This document shows positions 54,834 through 64,000 of a DNA stretch of 64,000 nt, one piece after another (position 1 is the stretch's first letter; each line of letters begins with the position of its first letter). A model generated the notes under the pieces. The model had not been told where the DNA came from. It was given only the letters and a program-made list of their open reading frames with translations, and ran no database searches. The translations under genes and the position numbers were made by a program. The DNA comes from Agrobacterium tumefaciens (GTDB taxonomy: Bacteria; Pseudomonadota; Alphaproteobacteria; Rhizobiales; Rhizobiaceae), in the NCBI GenBank assembly GCA_017744915.1, contig JAGIAH010000001.1, positions 1 to 64,000 on the forward strand, read 5' to 3'.

Positions 54834-56645
54834 TTAGTGGTTGTCGCGCGGCAGGCCCTTGGTCTGGGCGATGCGCTGGTACTTGACGGCCGGTTCCAGA
54901 ACCGCGCCGGTTTCCATCTGACTGACGATGCCGCGCTGGATTTCCTGCCATGGCGTCTGGTGGTCGGGGAACTTGTAACCGCCCTGAGCCGTCAGCGCTT
55001 CGTAACGCTTGGCCAGTTCCTCGCCGGAAATCAGGATATCCGCCTTGCCGCGACCCACATCGATACGGACGCGGTCACCCGTCTGCAACACGGCCAGACC
55101 GCCGCCAGCCGCTGCTTCCGGCGAGGCATTGAGGATGGATGGGCTGCCCGACGTGCCGGACTGGCGGCCATCACCGATGCAGGGCAGCGAACTGACGCCT
55201 TGCTTCAAAAGATAATCCGGCGCGCGCATGTTCACCACTTCCGCCGCACCCGGGTAACCGATCGGACCGGCGCCGCGCATGAACAGAATGGTGTTGGCGT
55301 CGATATTCAGCGACGGATCGTCGATGCGGTGATGGTAATCCTCCGGACCGTCGAACACCACGGCGCGGCCTTCGAAGGCTTCCGGATCGTTCGGGTTGGA
55401 GAGGTAACGGCCACGGAATTCTTCCGAGATCACGCTTGTCTTCATGATGGCCGAAGAGAACAGGTTGCCGCGCAGAACGCGGAAGCCGGCACGCTCCTTG
55501 AGCGGCTGCTCATAGGGGCGGATGACCTTCTCGTCCTCGATGATCGCGCCGCGGCAATTGTCGCCGATGGTCTTGCCGTTGACGGTCATGGCGTCTTCCA
55601 TGATCAGTCCCTGGCTCATCAGCTGGTTGACGACAGCGGGTACGCCGCCGGCATGGTAATAATCCTCGCCGAGATATTCGCCGGCCGGCTGCAGGTTGAC
55701 GAGCAGCGGCACGTCCTCGCCATAGGTCTGCCAATCATCCACCGTCAGCTCGACGCCGACATGGCGGGCAAGGCCATTGAGATGGATCGGCGCATTGGTG
55801 GAGCCGCCGATGGCCGAATTGACGCGGATGGCGTTGATGAAGGCATCCTTGGTCATGATGTCGGAGGGCTTCAGGTCTTCCTTGACCATTTCGACGATAC
55901 GCAGGCCGGTGAGGTAGGAGACTTCCTGACGGTCACGGTATGGCGCCGGAATGGCGGCGGAGCCGGGAAGCTGCATGCCGAGCGCTTCGGCGAGCGAGTT
56001 CATGGTCGTTGCCGTGCCCATGGTGTTGCAATAGCCGGTGGACGGGGCCGAAGACGCAACGAGCTTGACGAAGCCCTGGTAATCGATCTCACCCTTCGCC
56101 AGCAATTCGCGGGCCTTCCAGACGATGGTGCCGGAGCCGGTGCGTTCGCCACGGAACCAGCCGTTCAACATGGGGCCGACGGAGAGCGCAATGGCCGGAA
56201 TGTTGACGGTGGCCGCCGCCATAAGACAGGCAGGCGTGGTCTTGTCGCAGCCGATGGTCAGAACGACGCCATCGAGCGGATAACCGTAAAGCACTTCCAC
56301 GAGGCCGAGGTAAGCCAGGTTGCGGTCGAGACCCGCCGTCGGGCGCTTGCCGGTTTCCTGGATCGGGTGGACCGGAAATTCGATCGCAATGCCGCCCGCT
56401 TCACGAATACCTTCGCGCAGGCGGTTCGCCAGCTCCAGGTGGTGGCGGTTGCAGGGCGAAAGGTCCGAACCCGTCTGCGCGATACCGATGATCGGGCGGT
56501 CGGACTGAAGCTCGGCCTGGCTGAGACCGAAGTTCATGTAACGCTCGAGATAAAGCGCGGTCATGTCCGCATTGGCGGGGTTGTCGAACCAGGCGCGCGA
56601 GCGCAGCTTGCCCTGAGTTGCAGGAAGATTATCGGATGTCGTCAT
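54834..56645 (-). CDS. Sugar-acid dehydratase, IlvD/Edd family ([2Fe-2S] type)
   Basis: This is a 603-residue dehydratase that removes water from an aldonate (for example L-arabinonate, D-xylonate or D-galactonate) to give a 2-keto-3-deoxy acid. Candidate iron-sulfur ligands are C65 (LSPCNRHH), C133 (IGCDKTTP) and C206 (TGYCNTMG). The spacing matches the ligands I recall for the Rhizobium L-arabinonate dehydratase. The catalytic lysine and Mg sites are in the C-terminal half ([20 protein letters not shown]). It is divergent from a furanose-type importer, which fits sugar-acid catabolism. Confidence 0.85.
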   Translation of the reverse strand: MTTSDNLPATQGKLRSRAWFDNPANADMTALYLERYMNFGLSQAELQSDRPIIGIAQTGSDLSPCNRHHLELANRLREGIREAGGIAIEFPVHPIQETGKRPTAGLDRNLAYLGLVEVLYGYPLDGVVLTIGCDKTTPACLMAAATVNIPAIALSVGPMLNGWFRGERTGSGTIVWKARELLAKGEIDYQGFVKLVASSAPSTGYCNTMGTATTMNSLAEALGMQLPGSAAIPAPYRDRQEVSYLTGLRIVEMVKEDLKPSDIMTKDAFINAIRVNSAIGGSTNAPIHLNGLARHVGVELTVDDWQTYGEDVPLLVNLQPAGEYLGEDYYHAGGVPAVVNQLMSQGLIMEDAMTVNGKTIGDNCRGAIIEDEKVIRPYEQPLKERAGFRVLRGNLFSSAIMKTSVISEEFRGRYLSNPNDPEAFEGRAVVFDGPEDYHHRIDDPSLNIDANTILFMRGAGPIGYPGAAEVVNMRAPDYLLKQGVSSLPCIGDGRQSGTSGSPSILNASPEAAAGGGLAVLQTGDRVRIDVGRGKADILISGEELAKRYEALTAQGGYKFPDHQTPWQEIQRGIVSQMETGAVLEPAVKYQRIAQTKGLPRDNH

Positions 56646-56923
56646 GATGCGGGTCTCCAGCCGGAAGTGGCCAACGGTAAAATATTACGAATTGCGACAA
56701 GCTTATGTTGTGCGCAAGAAAAATGGAATCAGCGTCTCGGAGATCACGCATAACCGACAGTGCAGGCCCAGACGAGTGGCATTAGGCTGCTCTTCGGCTT
56801 TAACCGAATATTTTTCGGCATTTACGGCCATCGCGGGACTGCGCAACGGAATCTCCCTCCCTATTTTGCCGGCTCAATCGTGGTCCTGCGACCGATAAAT
56901 CCCGACAAAAAACATCTTCTTAT

Positions 56924-56934
56924 TTGTATTACTA
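56924..56934. promoter_or_regulatory. GntR/FCD operator candidate 1
   Basis: TTGTATTACTA fits the FadR-subfamily consensus TNGTNNNACNA in all six fixed positions. It lies in the 524-base region shared by the divergent dehydratase and ytfQ genes, and shares a ten-base repeat (GTATTACTAT) with the site at 57109. Apart from these sites the region has AT-rich promoter sequence and no gene. Confidence 0.5.
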
Positions 56935-57108
56935 TTAGACGTTACCGCACCCTGTCAAGCGATATGGCATTTGACGAAGCGGCAATGCCGGTTGTTCAAA
57001 CCAGAAAACATGAAATGCTTATTATATTGATTTTCATTGATTTATTTCAGAATCCCGCACTCAGAATGTCACTTTAAAATTGAAATATGCGAAAATGCCC
57101 CTTTTCAA

Positions 57109-57119
57109 GAGTATTACTA
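57109..57119. promoter_or_regulatory. GntR/FCD operator candidate 2
   Basis: GAGTATTACTA matches the TNGTNNNACNA consensus except for the first base and repeats the core GTATTACTAT of site 1. It is 50 bases upstream of the ytfQ start, where a repressor would block the promoter. Confidence 0.5.
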
Positions 57120-57169
57120 TATGCTCATAGTGTGGCCGTCACGCTGACATCATCTCTGGGAGGAATAAG

Positions 57170-58129
57170 ATGAGAAAAGCTCTCGCGACAGCCACTGTCG
57201 CCGTTTCGCTGTGCCTTGCATCCAGTGTTTCCGCAAAATCGCTCACCGTCGGCTTCTCGCAGATCGGTTCGGAATCCGGCTGGCGCGCGGCTGAAACCAC
57301 CGTCACGAAACAGCAGGCCGAAAAACGCGGCGTCACGCTGAAATTCGCCGATGCGCAGCAGAAGCAGGAAAACCAGATCAAGGCCGTTCGCGGCTTCATC
57401 GCGCAGGGCGTGGATGCGATCCTGATCGCACCCGTCGTCGCAACCGGCTGGGACGCCGTGCTGAAGGAAGCCAAGGAAGAAAAAATCCCTGTCATCCTGC
57501 TCGACCGCCAGATCGAGGCTTCGGACGATCTTTACCTGACCGCTGTCACCTCGGACCAGGTCCACGAAGGCAAGGTTGCCGGCGACTGGCTGGTCAAGGA
57601 TGTCGGCTCGAAGGACTGCAAGGTCGTCGAACTTCAGGGCACGACCGGCTCTTCCCCTGCCATCAACCGCAAGAAAGGCTTCGAAGAAGCCATTGCTTCG
57701 CACAAGAACATCAAGATCGCGCGTTCGCAGACCGGCGATTTTACCCGCACCAAGGGTAAGGAAGTGATGGAAAGCTTCATCAAGGCCGAAGGCGGCGGCA
57801 AGGATATCTGTGCCGTCTATGCCCACAATGACGATATGGCCGTCGGCGCTATCCAGGCCATCAAGGAAGCCGGTCTGAAGCCCGGAACCGACATCAAGGT
57901 CGTCTCCATCGATGCCGTTCCTGATATCTTCAAGGCCATGGCCGCCGGTGAAGCCAATGCAACGGTGGAACTGACGCCCAACATGGCAGGCCCCGCCTTT
58001 GACGCGCTCGAAGCCTATCTGAAAGACAAGAAGGCGCCGCCAAAGTGGATTCAGACCGAATCCAAGCTCTACACGGCGTCCGACGACCCGATGAAGGTCT
58101 ACGAGGCGAAGAAGGGCCTGGGCTACTGA
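57170..58129 (+). CDS. ytfQ: Furanose-type ABC transporter substrate-binding protein (YtfQ)
   Basis: This is a 319-residue periplasmic receptor highly similar in pattern to E. coli YtfQ, which binds galactofuranose and arabinofuranose. The signal peptide ends at SVSA. Matching stretches include LTVGFSQIGSESGWRAAET, QQKQENQIKAVRGFIAQGVD, IAPVVATGWD, KVVELQGTTGSSPAINRKKG and ELTPNMAGPAFDALE. The start has GGGAGG upstream. A strong hairpin follows and would leave receptor mRNA in excess over the membrane parts. Confidence 0.9.
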   Translation: MRKALATATVAVSLCLASSVSAKSLTVGFSQIGSESGWRAAETTVTKQQAEKRGVTLKFADAQQKQENQIKAVRGFIAQGVDAILIAPVVATGWDAVLKEAKEEKIPVILLDRQIEASDDLYLTAVTSDQVHEGKVAGDWLVKDVGSKDCKVVELQGTTGSSPAINRKKGFEEAIASHKNIKIARSQTGDFTRTKGKEVMESFIKAEGGGKDICAVYAHNDDMAVGAIQAIKEAGLKPGTDIKVVSIDAVPDIFKAMAAGEANATVELTPNMAGPAFDALEAYLKDKKAPPKWIQTESKLYTASDDPMKVYEAKKGLGY

Positions 58130-58145
58130 GCCATTTCTTCGGAGG

Positions 58146-58172
58146 AACGGCGCAAGGTTTGCGCCGTTTCTT
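58146..58172 (+). terminator. Attenuating terminator between ytfQ and ytfR
   Basis: A perfect ten-pair stem (AACGGCGCAA-GGT-TTGCGCCGTT) is followed by TCTTTC, 17 bases after the ytfQ stop. Such hairpins often reduce read-through so that the binding protein is made in higher amount. Confidence 0.8.
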
Positions 58173-58307
58173 TCGGCAGTTTGGGGAAAGGGAAAACTTT
58201 CCGGCTCAGCATGCAGAGTGATTGCGTATGGAGCGGGCCGGCGCCGCTTCACGCGATCACCAAGCGCCCTTATGGCGAGACCTATATTTCGATACGGAAC
58301 CTGCTCA

Positions 58308-59831
58308 ATGTCCGAAACGGCACCACTTCTGGAAGCACGCGCCATCGGCAAATCCTTTCTCGGGATCACGGCGCTCGATAATGTCGATTTTTCGCTCGGG
58401 CACGGTGAAATCCATGCGCTTCTCGGCGAAAACGGCGCGGGCAAATCGACGCTGATCAAGATTCTGACCGGAGTTTACCACCGCGACAGCGGTTCGGTGT
58501 TTCTGGAGGGCGGCGAGATTTCGCCCGCCAATGTCGGCGAAGCGCAGGCGCTCGGCATCGGCACCGTCTATCAGGAAGTAAACCTTCTCGAAAACCTGAC
58601 GGTTGCCGAAAACCTGTTTCTCGGCCGCCAGCCGCGCCGCTTCGGGCTGATCGACCGCGGCACGATGCAGAAAAAATCGCAGGCGCTGCTTGCCCAATAT
58701 GGGCTTTCCATCGACGTCAATGCCCTGCTTTCCAGCTATTCCGTCGCCATCCGGCAGATCATCGCCATTGCCCGCGCCGTCGATCTTTCCGGCAAGGTTC
58801 TGGTGCTGGACGAACCCACCGCCAGCCTCGACGCCCATGAGGTCGAGATGCTGTTCGGCGTTTTGAAGAACCTGCGCGCCCGCGGCATTGGCATCGTCAT
58901 CATCACCCACTTCCTCAATCAGGTCTATGACATCGCCGACCGCGTGACGGTGCTGCGCAACGGCCGCCTTGTCGGTACGCGTGAGATCGGCAGCCTGCCG
59001 AGATCCGAACTCATTTCCATGATGCTGGGCCGCGAGCTTCAGCACATTACCCATGAGCACCAGGCGACCGACGATACCGTCGCCGAGGGCGAACCGCCGA
59101 TCCGGTTCGAAGGTTACGGCAAACGCGGCAGCATCGCCCCCTTCGATCTCGGCATCCGGCCAGGAGAGATCGTCGGCGTCGCCGGCCTTCTGGGTTCCGG
59201 CCGGACGGAAACGGCCTTCCTGCTGTTCGGCATCGACCGGCCCGATACCGGCACGGCAACGATCGACGGCAAGGCGGTGACGATTTCGTCTCCCGAGGCG
59301 GCGATTGCGGAGGGCTTCGGCTTCTGCCCTGAGGAACGCAAGACGGACGGCATCATCGGCGACTTTTCCGTCACCGACAATATTGCCCTGGCGTTGCAGG
59401 CCCGGCAGGGCTGGGCGCGACCGCTGTCTCGCCGGCAGAAGGCGGAACTGGCCGAAAGCTTCATCAAATCTCTCGATATTCGCCCCGCTGATCCCGACCG
59501 GCCGATAAAATTCCTGTCCGGCGGCAACCAGCAGAAGGCCATTCTGGCCCGCTGGCTCGCCACCCATCCCCGGCTTCTGATCCTCGATGAGCCGACACGC
59601 GGCATCGATATCGGCGCGCATGCGGAAATTCTGAAAATGATTGAAAAACTCTGTAGCGAGGGCATGTCGCTCATCGTCATTTCCTCCGAACTGGAAGAGC
59701 TCACCGCCGTTGCCCATCGCGTCGTCGTGCTGTCCGACCGCCGCCATGTCAGCGAATTGAAGGGCGGCGAGGTGACGGCCGACAACATCATGCGGGCGAT
59801 TGCGGATGCGGCCAGAACGGAGGCGGCGTGA
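58308..59831 (+). CDS. ytfR: Furanose-type ABC transporter ATP-binding protein (YtfR)
   Basis: This is a 507-residue tandem ABC ATPase. Walker A is at residues 40-48 (GENGAGKST). The second half has degenerate GLLGSGRTE plus signature LSGGNQQKAILARW and Walker B LLILDEPTRGIDIG. The longest frame starts at 58218; the ATG at 58308 has GGAA nine bases upstream and gives the family start. Its TGA overlaps the next gene's ATG. Confidence 0.9.
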   Translation: MSETAPLLEARAIGKSFLGITALDNVDFSLGHGEIHALLGENGAGKSTLIKILTGVYHRDSGSVFLEGGEISPANVGEAQALGIGTVYQEVNLLENLTVAENLFLGRQPRRFGLIDRGTMQKKSQALLAQYGLSIDVNALLSSYSVAIRQIIAIARAVDLSGKVLVLDEPTASLDAHEVEMLFGVLKNLRARGIGIVIITHFLNQVYDIADRVTVLRNGRLVGTREIGSLPRSELISMMLGRELQHITHEHQATDDTVAEGEPPIRFEGYGKRGSIAPFDLGIRPGEIVGVAGLLGSGRTETAFLLFGIDRPDTGTATIDGKAVTISSPEAAIAEGFGFCPEERKTDGIIGDFSVTDNIALALQARQGWARPLSRRQKAELAESFIKSLDIRPADPDRPIKFLSGGNQQKAILARWLATHPRLLILDEPTRGIDIGAHAEILKMIEKLCSEGMSLIVISSELEELTAVAHRVVVLSDRRHVSELKGGEVTADNIMRAIADAARTEAA

Positions 59832-60874
59832 TGGTGGCTGTAACCCGACGGCTGAAAAGGCTTGCACCCCAGCTCGCCGCCCTCTTTATCATTCTGGCAG
59901 CGATTACAATCATTTCGCCGGGCTTTCTTCATGTTTCATTCCAGAACGGGCGGCTCTATGGCAGTCTGGTGGATATTCTCGTGCGCGCCGCCCCCGTGGC
60001 ACTTTTGACCATCGGCATGACGCTGGTCATCGCCACCAAGGGTATCGACCTGTCTATCGGCGCGGTGATCGCCATCTGCGGCGCGGTCGCCGCCACGCTC
60101 ATCAGCAACGGCCATTCCATTCCCTCAGTCATTGCCATCTCGCTTGCGGTGGGCATTGCCTGCGGTCTGTGGAACGGCGTGCTGGTCGCCCTTCTCGACA
60201 TACAGCCGATCATCGCCACGCTGATCCTGATGGTGGCGGGACGCGGCATCGCCCAGCTCATCACCGAAGGCGTCATCCTCACCTTCAACAATGACAGCTT
60301 TTCCGCCATCGGCTCCGGCGCATTTGCGGGCATTCCGTTGCCCGTCATCATCTGGCTGGCGGCGGCGCTCGTCATCGGCCTTCTGGTCCGCAAGAGCGCG
60401 CTCGGTTTCCTGATCGAGGCGACCGGCATCAATCGCCGTGCGGCAGCGCTTGCCGGGGTCAGGGCGCGCTTCCTTCTGTTTTTCGTCTATGCAGTCTCCG
60501 GTCTCTGCGCAGCCATTGCCGGCATGATCGTGACCGCCGATATTCGCGGCGCGGATGCCAACAATGCCGGCCTGTGGCTGGAACTGGACGCGATCCTTGC
60601 GGTGGTGATCGGCGGAACCTCGCTGAATGGCGGCCGCTTCTCCATCACCGCTTCGCTGATCGGCGCGCTCATCATCCAGACTATCAATACCGGCATTCTC
60701 GTCTCGGGCTTCCCGCCGGAATTCAACCTCATTATCAAGGCGGGCATCATCATGGTGGTTCTGACGCTGCAATCGCCGGCGATCATGGCCGTCCTCGGTT
60801 TCGTGAAAGCGCCGAAGCCGCACGCCAAACCGGCCGCCGCCAACGGCATGACCAAGGAAGGAACCGCGCGATGA
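59831..60874 (+). CDS. ytfT: Furanose-type ABC transporter permease (YtfT)
   Basis: This 347-residue CUT2 permease carries IATKGIDLSIGAVIAICGAV and GGTSLNGGRFSITASLIGAL. It starts at an ATG that overlaps the ytfR stop by one base (a GTG one codon earlier is also possible) and ends in ATGA with yjfF. About ten membrane segments. Confidence 0.9.
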   Translation: MVAVTRRLKRLAPQLAALFIILAAITIISPGFLHVSFQNGRLYGSLVDILVRAAPVALLTIGMTLVIATKGIDLSIGAVIAICGAVAATLISNGHSIPSVIAISLAVGIACGLWNGVLVALLDIQPIIATLILMVAGRGIAQLITEGVILTFNNDSFSAIGSGAFAGIPLPVIIWLAAALVIGLLVRKSALGFLIEATGINRRAAALAGVRARFLLFFVYAVSGLCAAIAGMIVTADIRGADANNAGLWLELDAILAVVIGGTSLNGGRFSITASLIGALIIQTINTGILVSGFPPEFNLIIKAGIIMVVLTLQSPAIMAVLGFVKAPKPHAKPAAANGMTKEGTAR

Positions 60875-61851
60875 TCCACAGCCGCAACCTGCCCTTCCTC
60901 ACCACGCTGACGATCTTCGTCATCGCCTATCTGCTGTGCGTGCTGCAATATCCGGCGATCTTCTCGACGAGGGTGATCGGCAATCTTCTGACCGACAACG
61001 CCTTTCTCGGCATTGCGGCCGTCGGCATGACCTTCGTCATCCTGTCGGGCGGCATCGATCTGTCCATCGGCTCGGTCATCGCCTTCACCAGTGTCTTCGT
61101 AGCGGTGATGGTCGGCACCTATAATATCCATCCGCTTCTGGCCTTCGCCATCGTGCTGGCAATTTCCACGCTGTTCGGCTGCCTGATGGGGGCGATGATC
61201 CGCTTCCTGTCGATCCCGCCCTTCGTGGTGACGCTGGCGGGCATGTTTCTGGCGCGCGGCGCGGCCTATCTTATATCCACGCAATCGGTGCCGATCTCGC
61301 ATCCCTTCATCGACGCGATACAGGGCTTCTATTACCGTTTTCCCGGCGGCGGCAGGTTGACGGCGCTAGCCATGCTGATGCTTCTCGTCTTTGCCGCCGG
61401 CATGCTGATTGCCAGCCGCACCCGCTTCGGCGCCAATGTCTATGCGCTGGGTGGCAACCCGCAATCGGCCGAGCTGATGGGCGTACCGATCGGCGCAACG
61501 ACCATCGGCATCTATGCGCTCTCCGGTTTCCTGTCGGGGCTCGCCGGCATCGTCTATACGCTCTACACCTCTTCCGGTTATTCGCTGGCGACGGTCGGCG
61601 TTGAACTCGACGCCATCGCCGCCGTCGTCATAGGCGGCACGCTTCTGACCGGTGGCACGGGGCTGGTGGCGGGCACCTTCATCGGCCTTCTGATCCAGGG
61701 GCTGATCCAGACCTACATCGTTTTTGACGGGACGCTTTCCTCCTGGTGGACGAAAATCGTCATCGGTGTGCTGCTTTTCGTCTTCATCGTGTTGCAGCGC
61801 GCAATCATCTGGTATTCAAACAGGAGACTGGCCGGACCGCATCCGGCATAA
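60871..61851 (+). CDS. yjfF: Furanose-type ABC transporter permease (YjfF)
   Basis: This is a 326-residue permease paralogous to YtfT. Motifs are LSGGIDLSIGSVIAFTSVFV and GGTLLTGGTGLVAGTFIG. The frame is open from 60574; the ATG at 60871 has GGAAGG upstream and overlaps the ytfT stop. It completes ytfQ-ytfR-ytfT-yjfF in the E. coli order. Confidence 0.9.
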   Translation: MIHSRNLPFLTTLTIFVIAYLLCVLQYPAIFSTRVIGNLLTDNAFLGIAAVGMTFVILSGGIDLSIGSVIAFTSVFVAVMVGTYNIHPLLAFAIVLAISTLFGCLMGAMIRFLSIPPFVVTLAGMFLARGAAYLISTQSVPISHPFIDAIQGFYYRFPGGGRLTALAMLMLLVFAAGMLIASRTRFGANVYALGGNPQSAELMGVPIGATTIGIYALSGFLSGLAGIVYTLYTSSGYSLATVGVELDAIAAVVIGGTLLTGGTGLVAGTFIGLLIQGLIQTYIVFDGTLSSWWTKIVIGVLLFVFIVLQRAIIWYSNRRLAGPHPA

Positions 61852-61869
61852 CGGCAAACGGAGGCTTGC

Positions 61870-62604
61870 TTGGGGCTGCTCGAAACGACGATTAGCGGGC
61901 GAAAACGCCGGAACAGCCACGCCCATGTGGTCTCCGAACTCGGCAGCGCCATCGTCTCGGGCAGGATCGCGGAGGGCTCGCTGCTGCCCAATGATGCGGA
62001 ACTCTCCATGCGTTTCGGCGTCTCGCGCACCGTGCTGCGCGAAACCATGAAGACGCTGGCGGCCAAGCGGCTGGTGGAACCCAAGGCCAAGGTCGGCACC
62101 CGCGTTCTCGACCGTTCGAGCTGGAACTTCTTCGATCCTGACGTGCTGGGCTGGCGCTGCGAGGCCGGCATTGACCAGGAATTCGTCAAGCATCTGGCGG
62201 AAATCCGCCTGGCGCTGGAACCGGCGGCGGCAGCGGCGGCGGCCCTGCAGGCCTCCAATGACGATATTGTTTCCCTCTACGTGATCGCCGCCAAATTCGA
62301 CAATCCGAACCATACGCCGGAAAGCATTGCCAAGGTCGATCTCGAATTCCACCTTGCTGTTGCGCATATGTCCGGCAATCCCTTCATGCGTTCGGCAAGC
62401 GGGCTGATCGAAGCCGCACTTGCGATTTCCTTCCAGCTTTCGTCACCGGCCGCTTCGCCCGGCACCATTGCCGAGATCGCGTCCAACCATCTGCGCATCG
62501 TGCATGCAATTGCCGCGCGTGACGCGGATGCGGCGGTGAAGGCCATGCGGCACGTGATCGAGGTGGGAAAAGACCGGACGCAGAAGGCGATCAAGACGGT
62601 TTGA
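61870..62604 (+). CDS. GntR-family regulator, FadR/FCD subfamily
   Basis: This is a 244-residue regulator. A winged helix (residues about 15-85, with LLPNDAELSMRFGVSRTVLRE) is followed by an FCD domain (about 100-235) with the metal/ligand His residues in DLEFHLAVAHMSGN and SNHLRIVHAIAARD. The start is TTG with GGAGG five bases upstream. It follows yjfF by 18 bases and is probably the repressor of the furanose-sugar-acid locus; matching operator candidates are at 56924 and 57109. Confidence 0.88.
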   Translation: MGLLETTISGRKRRNSHAHVVSELGSAIVSGRIAEGSLLPNDAELSMRFGVSRTVLRETMKTLAAKRLVEPKAKVGTRVLDRSSWNFFDPDVLGWRCEAGIDQEFVKHLAEIRLALEPAAAAAAALQASNDDIVSLYVIAAKFDNPNHTPESIAKVDLEFHLAVAHMSGNPFMRSASGLIEAALAISFQLSSPAASPGTIAEIASNHLRIVHAIAARDADAAVKAMRHVIEVGKDRTQKAIKTV

Positions 62605-62628
62605 GGAACAGATCAAGGACTTGATCGC

Positions 62629-62662
62629 AAAAAACTCTTTTCACGGCGCAGACGCGCCGTGA
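62629..62662 (-). terminator. Rho-independent terminator after the MFS gene
   Basis: A perfect nine-pair stem (TCACGGCGC-AGAC-GCGCCGTGA) is followed on the minus strand by AAAAGAGTTTTTT. It would end the leftward MFS transcript. A small palindrome (ATGCCGGA-TCAAG-TCCGGCAT, 62667-62687) next to it is of a kind often repeated in rhizobial intergenic DNA. Confidence 0.8.
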
Positions 62663-62758
62663 CTGGATGCCGGATCAAGTCCGGCATGACGGAAGGAGAG
62701 GTTTTCATCACGAAATAGGACCCGCACGGATGTAGGTCCTTTTTCTTCGACCAGCATA

Positions 62759-63976
62759 TTACCCCTGCGAGGCCTCGACCTGCGGCACCGCGCCCCGGCG
62801 TGACGCCATCAGCGACGCGCCGAGAAGGGCGGAGATCGCCACGAAGACGAAGACCATGGTCGCGCCATGAAGATCAATCAGCAGACCACCCAGAACCGCA
62901 CCGCTGGAAATGGCGATCTGGAAGGTGGTGAGCAGCAGCGCGCCGGCACTTTCCGCCTCATCGGAAGCAGCGCGGGTGATGAAGCTCTGCACGCTGACCG
63001 GCACCGCACCGAAGGCAAAACCCCAGGAGGCGATGGCAAGGCCGGCGATCAGGGGTGAGGCACCCGCAACGACCAGAACGGAAGCCGATGCGGCAATCAG
63101 TGTCGCGGCAAAAGTTACCGCCCATGCCGTGTTTTTCTCGGCGAGGAAACCACCGAAGAGATTGCCGAAAAAGCCGCCGATACCATAAGCCAGAAGGACG
63201 AGCGAAATCGCCTCTACGCCAAATCCCGTCACATTTTCCAGGAAGGGGCGGACATAGGTGAAGCCGGCAAAGTGGGCCGCAACGATGAAGAGCGTCGTCA
63301 AAAGACCGATGCGGACCTGTGGACGCTGCAACAGCCGGAACATGGTGGAAAGCCCGGGAGCGCCGGCCGGGGGCAGCGAGGGCACGGTCAGCAATTGCAC
63401 GATGAGCGCGATGACGCCGAGCGCACCCGAAACGACGAAGGCCGAACGCCAGCCGAGCGTCGCGCCGATCCATGCACCGACCGGCGCGGCACAGACGGTG
63501 GCAACGGAAACCCCTGTCAGGATGATGGCCATGGCGCGCGGCATTTTATCGAGCGGCACGAGCCGGAGCGCCAGCGCCGCCGACATGGCCCAGAAGCCGC
63601 CAAGGCCGACGCCCAGCAGGACGCGCGAGGCGAACAGCATGACGAGACCATTGGCAAAGGCGGCCAGCGCGCTGGAAATGATCAGCAGTGTGGTGAGCCC
63701 AAGCAACGTCCAGCGGCGGTCGATACTGCGTGTGCCGATGACAACGCCGGGGCCGGCAACCGCCGCAACCAGCGCCGTAACGGTGATGGATTGACCGGCA
63801 ATGCCGGAGCTGACGGCAAGATCGGCCGAAAGCGGCGTCAAAAGGCTGACCGGCAGGAATTCCGCCGTCACCAGCCCGAAGACGCCGAGCGCCAGCGAAA
63901 CCACCGCGGCCCACTTCGCATCCGGCTCCGTCTGACGCGGCACATATTCGAGTTCGTTTATGGTCCGGTTGTTCAT
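62759..63976 (-). CDS. MFS transporter, DHA1-type (sugar/drug efflux)
   Basis: This is a 405-residue transporter with twelve predicted segments. Marks of the DHA1/AraJ-like branch are GLVTAEFLPVSLLTPLSADL in segment 1 and the loop ALRLVPLDKMPRAMAIILTGVSVATV. The ATG at 63976 has AGGAG six bases upstream; the frame one codon longer begins with TTG. Export of sugars or drugs is typical; the substrate is unknown. The gene is near the right edge of the window and appears complete. Confidence 0.85.
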   Translation of the reverse strand: MNNRTINELEYVPRQTEPDAKWAAVVSLALGVFGLVTAEFLPVSLLTPLSADLAVSSGIAGQSITVTALVAAVAGPGVVIGTRSIDRRWTLLGLTTLLIISSALAAFANGLVMLFASRVLLGVGLGGFWAMSAALALRLVPLDKMPRAMAIILTGVSVATVCAAPVGAWIGATLGWRSAFVVSGALGVIALIVQLLTVPSLPPAGAPGLSTMFRLLQRPQVRIGLLTTLFIVAAHFAGFTYVRPFLENVTGFGVEAISLVLLAYGIGGFFGNLFGGFLAEKNTAWAVTFAATLIAASASVLVVAGASPLIAGLAIASWGFAFGAVPVSVQSFITRAASDEAESAGALLLTTFQIAISSGAVLGGLLIDLHGATMVFVFVAISALLGASLMASRRGAVPQVEASQG

Positions 63977-64000
63977 CAAAATCTCCTGATGCGCATCGTT

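Overview
The window looks like an accessory-rich replicon of a Rhizobiaceae bacterium, most probably Agrobacterium (linear chromosome or chromid). This is an inference from the high GC content, six complete ABC import systems plus a fragment of a seventh, GntR/LysR/AraC regulators beside sugar and amino-acid genes, RIME-like and other palindromic repeats between genes, a Zur regulon with COG0523 GTPases, and an alphaproteobacterial ornithine decarboxylase with a long leader. No rRNA, tRNA, CRISPR array, prophage or intact insertion sequence was seen.

Left part (1-25 kb). The edge holds the last codons of a MalK-type ATPase. Next comes a leftward operon: GntR regulator, trans-sulfuration PLP enzyme, then a complete CUT1 importer. 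A second RNase HI follows. The zinc block is next: a znuCBA-type importer faces a COG0523 GTPase across three Zur-box palindromes. Beyond a YqaA membrane protein lies a second COG0523 GTPase with its own perfect Zur box and an 89-residue unknown partner. ugpBAEC (glycerol-3-phosphate import) follows, then an acyltransferase, a glyoxalase-like protein, OmpW with an FNR-like site, and a MarR-MFS pair with three palindromic operators. A GNAT acetyltransferase and the lysine/ornithine decarboxylase close this part. The decarboxylase leader is long and carries a well-placed 28-codon upstream ORF, the most interesting regulatory element seen.

Middle (25-46 kb). Here are a LysR regulator, a ribose-type (CUT2) importer, a TetR-controlled RND efflux pump with an AcrR-like operator, a tandem-PAS diguanylate cyclase, ureidoglycine aminohydrolase, a PhcB-like methyltransferase, a membrane GGDEF-EAL protein, an LDH2-type dehydrogenase, and an FtsK-type translocase that lacks the membrane anchor.

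Right part (46-64 kb). A five-gene peptide-type (Dpp) importer operon ends in a class V aminotransferase. An AraC / VOC / small membrane protein operon follows. Last is a sugar-acid locus: an IlvD/Edd dehydratase with [2Fe-2S] cysteines, divergent from a ytfQ-ytfR-ytfT-yjfF-type furanose importer and a GntR regulator, with two matches to the GntR/FCD operator consensus in the shared promoter. An MFS exporter ends the window.

All family assignments come from reading motifs by eye. No database search was run. Where the longest open frame was clearly too long, starts were moved to the codon with a Shine-Dalgarno match.
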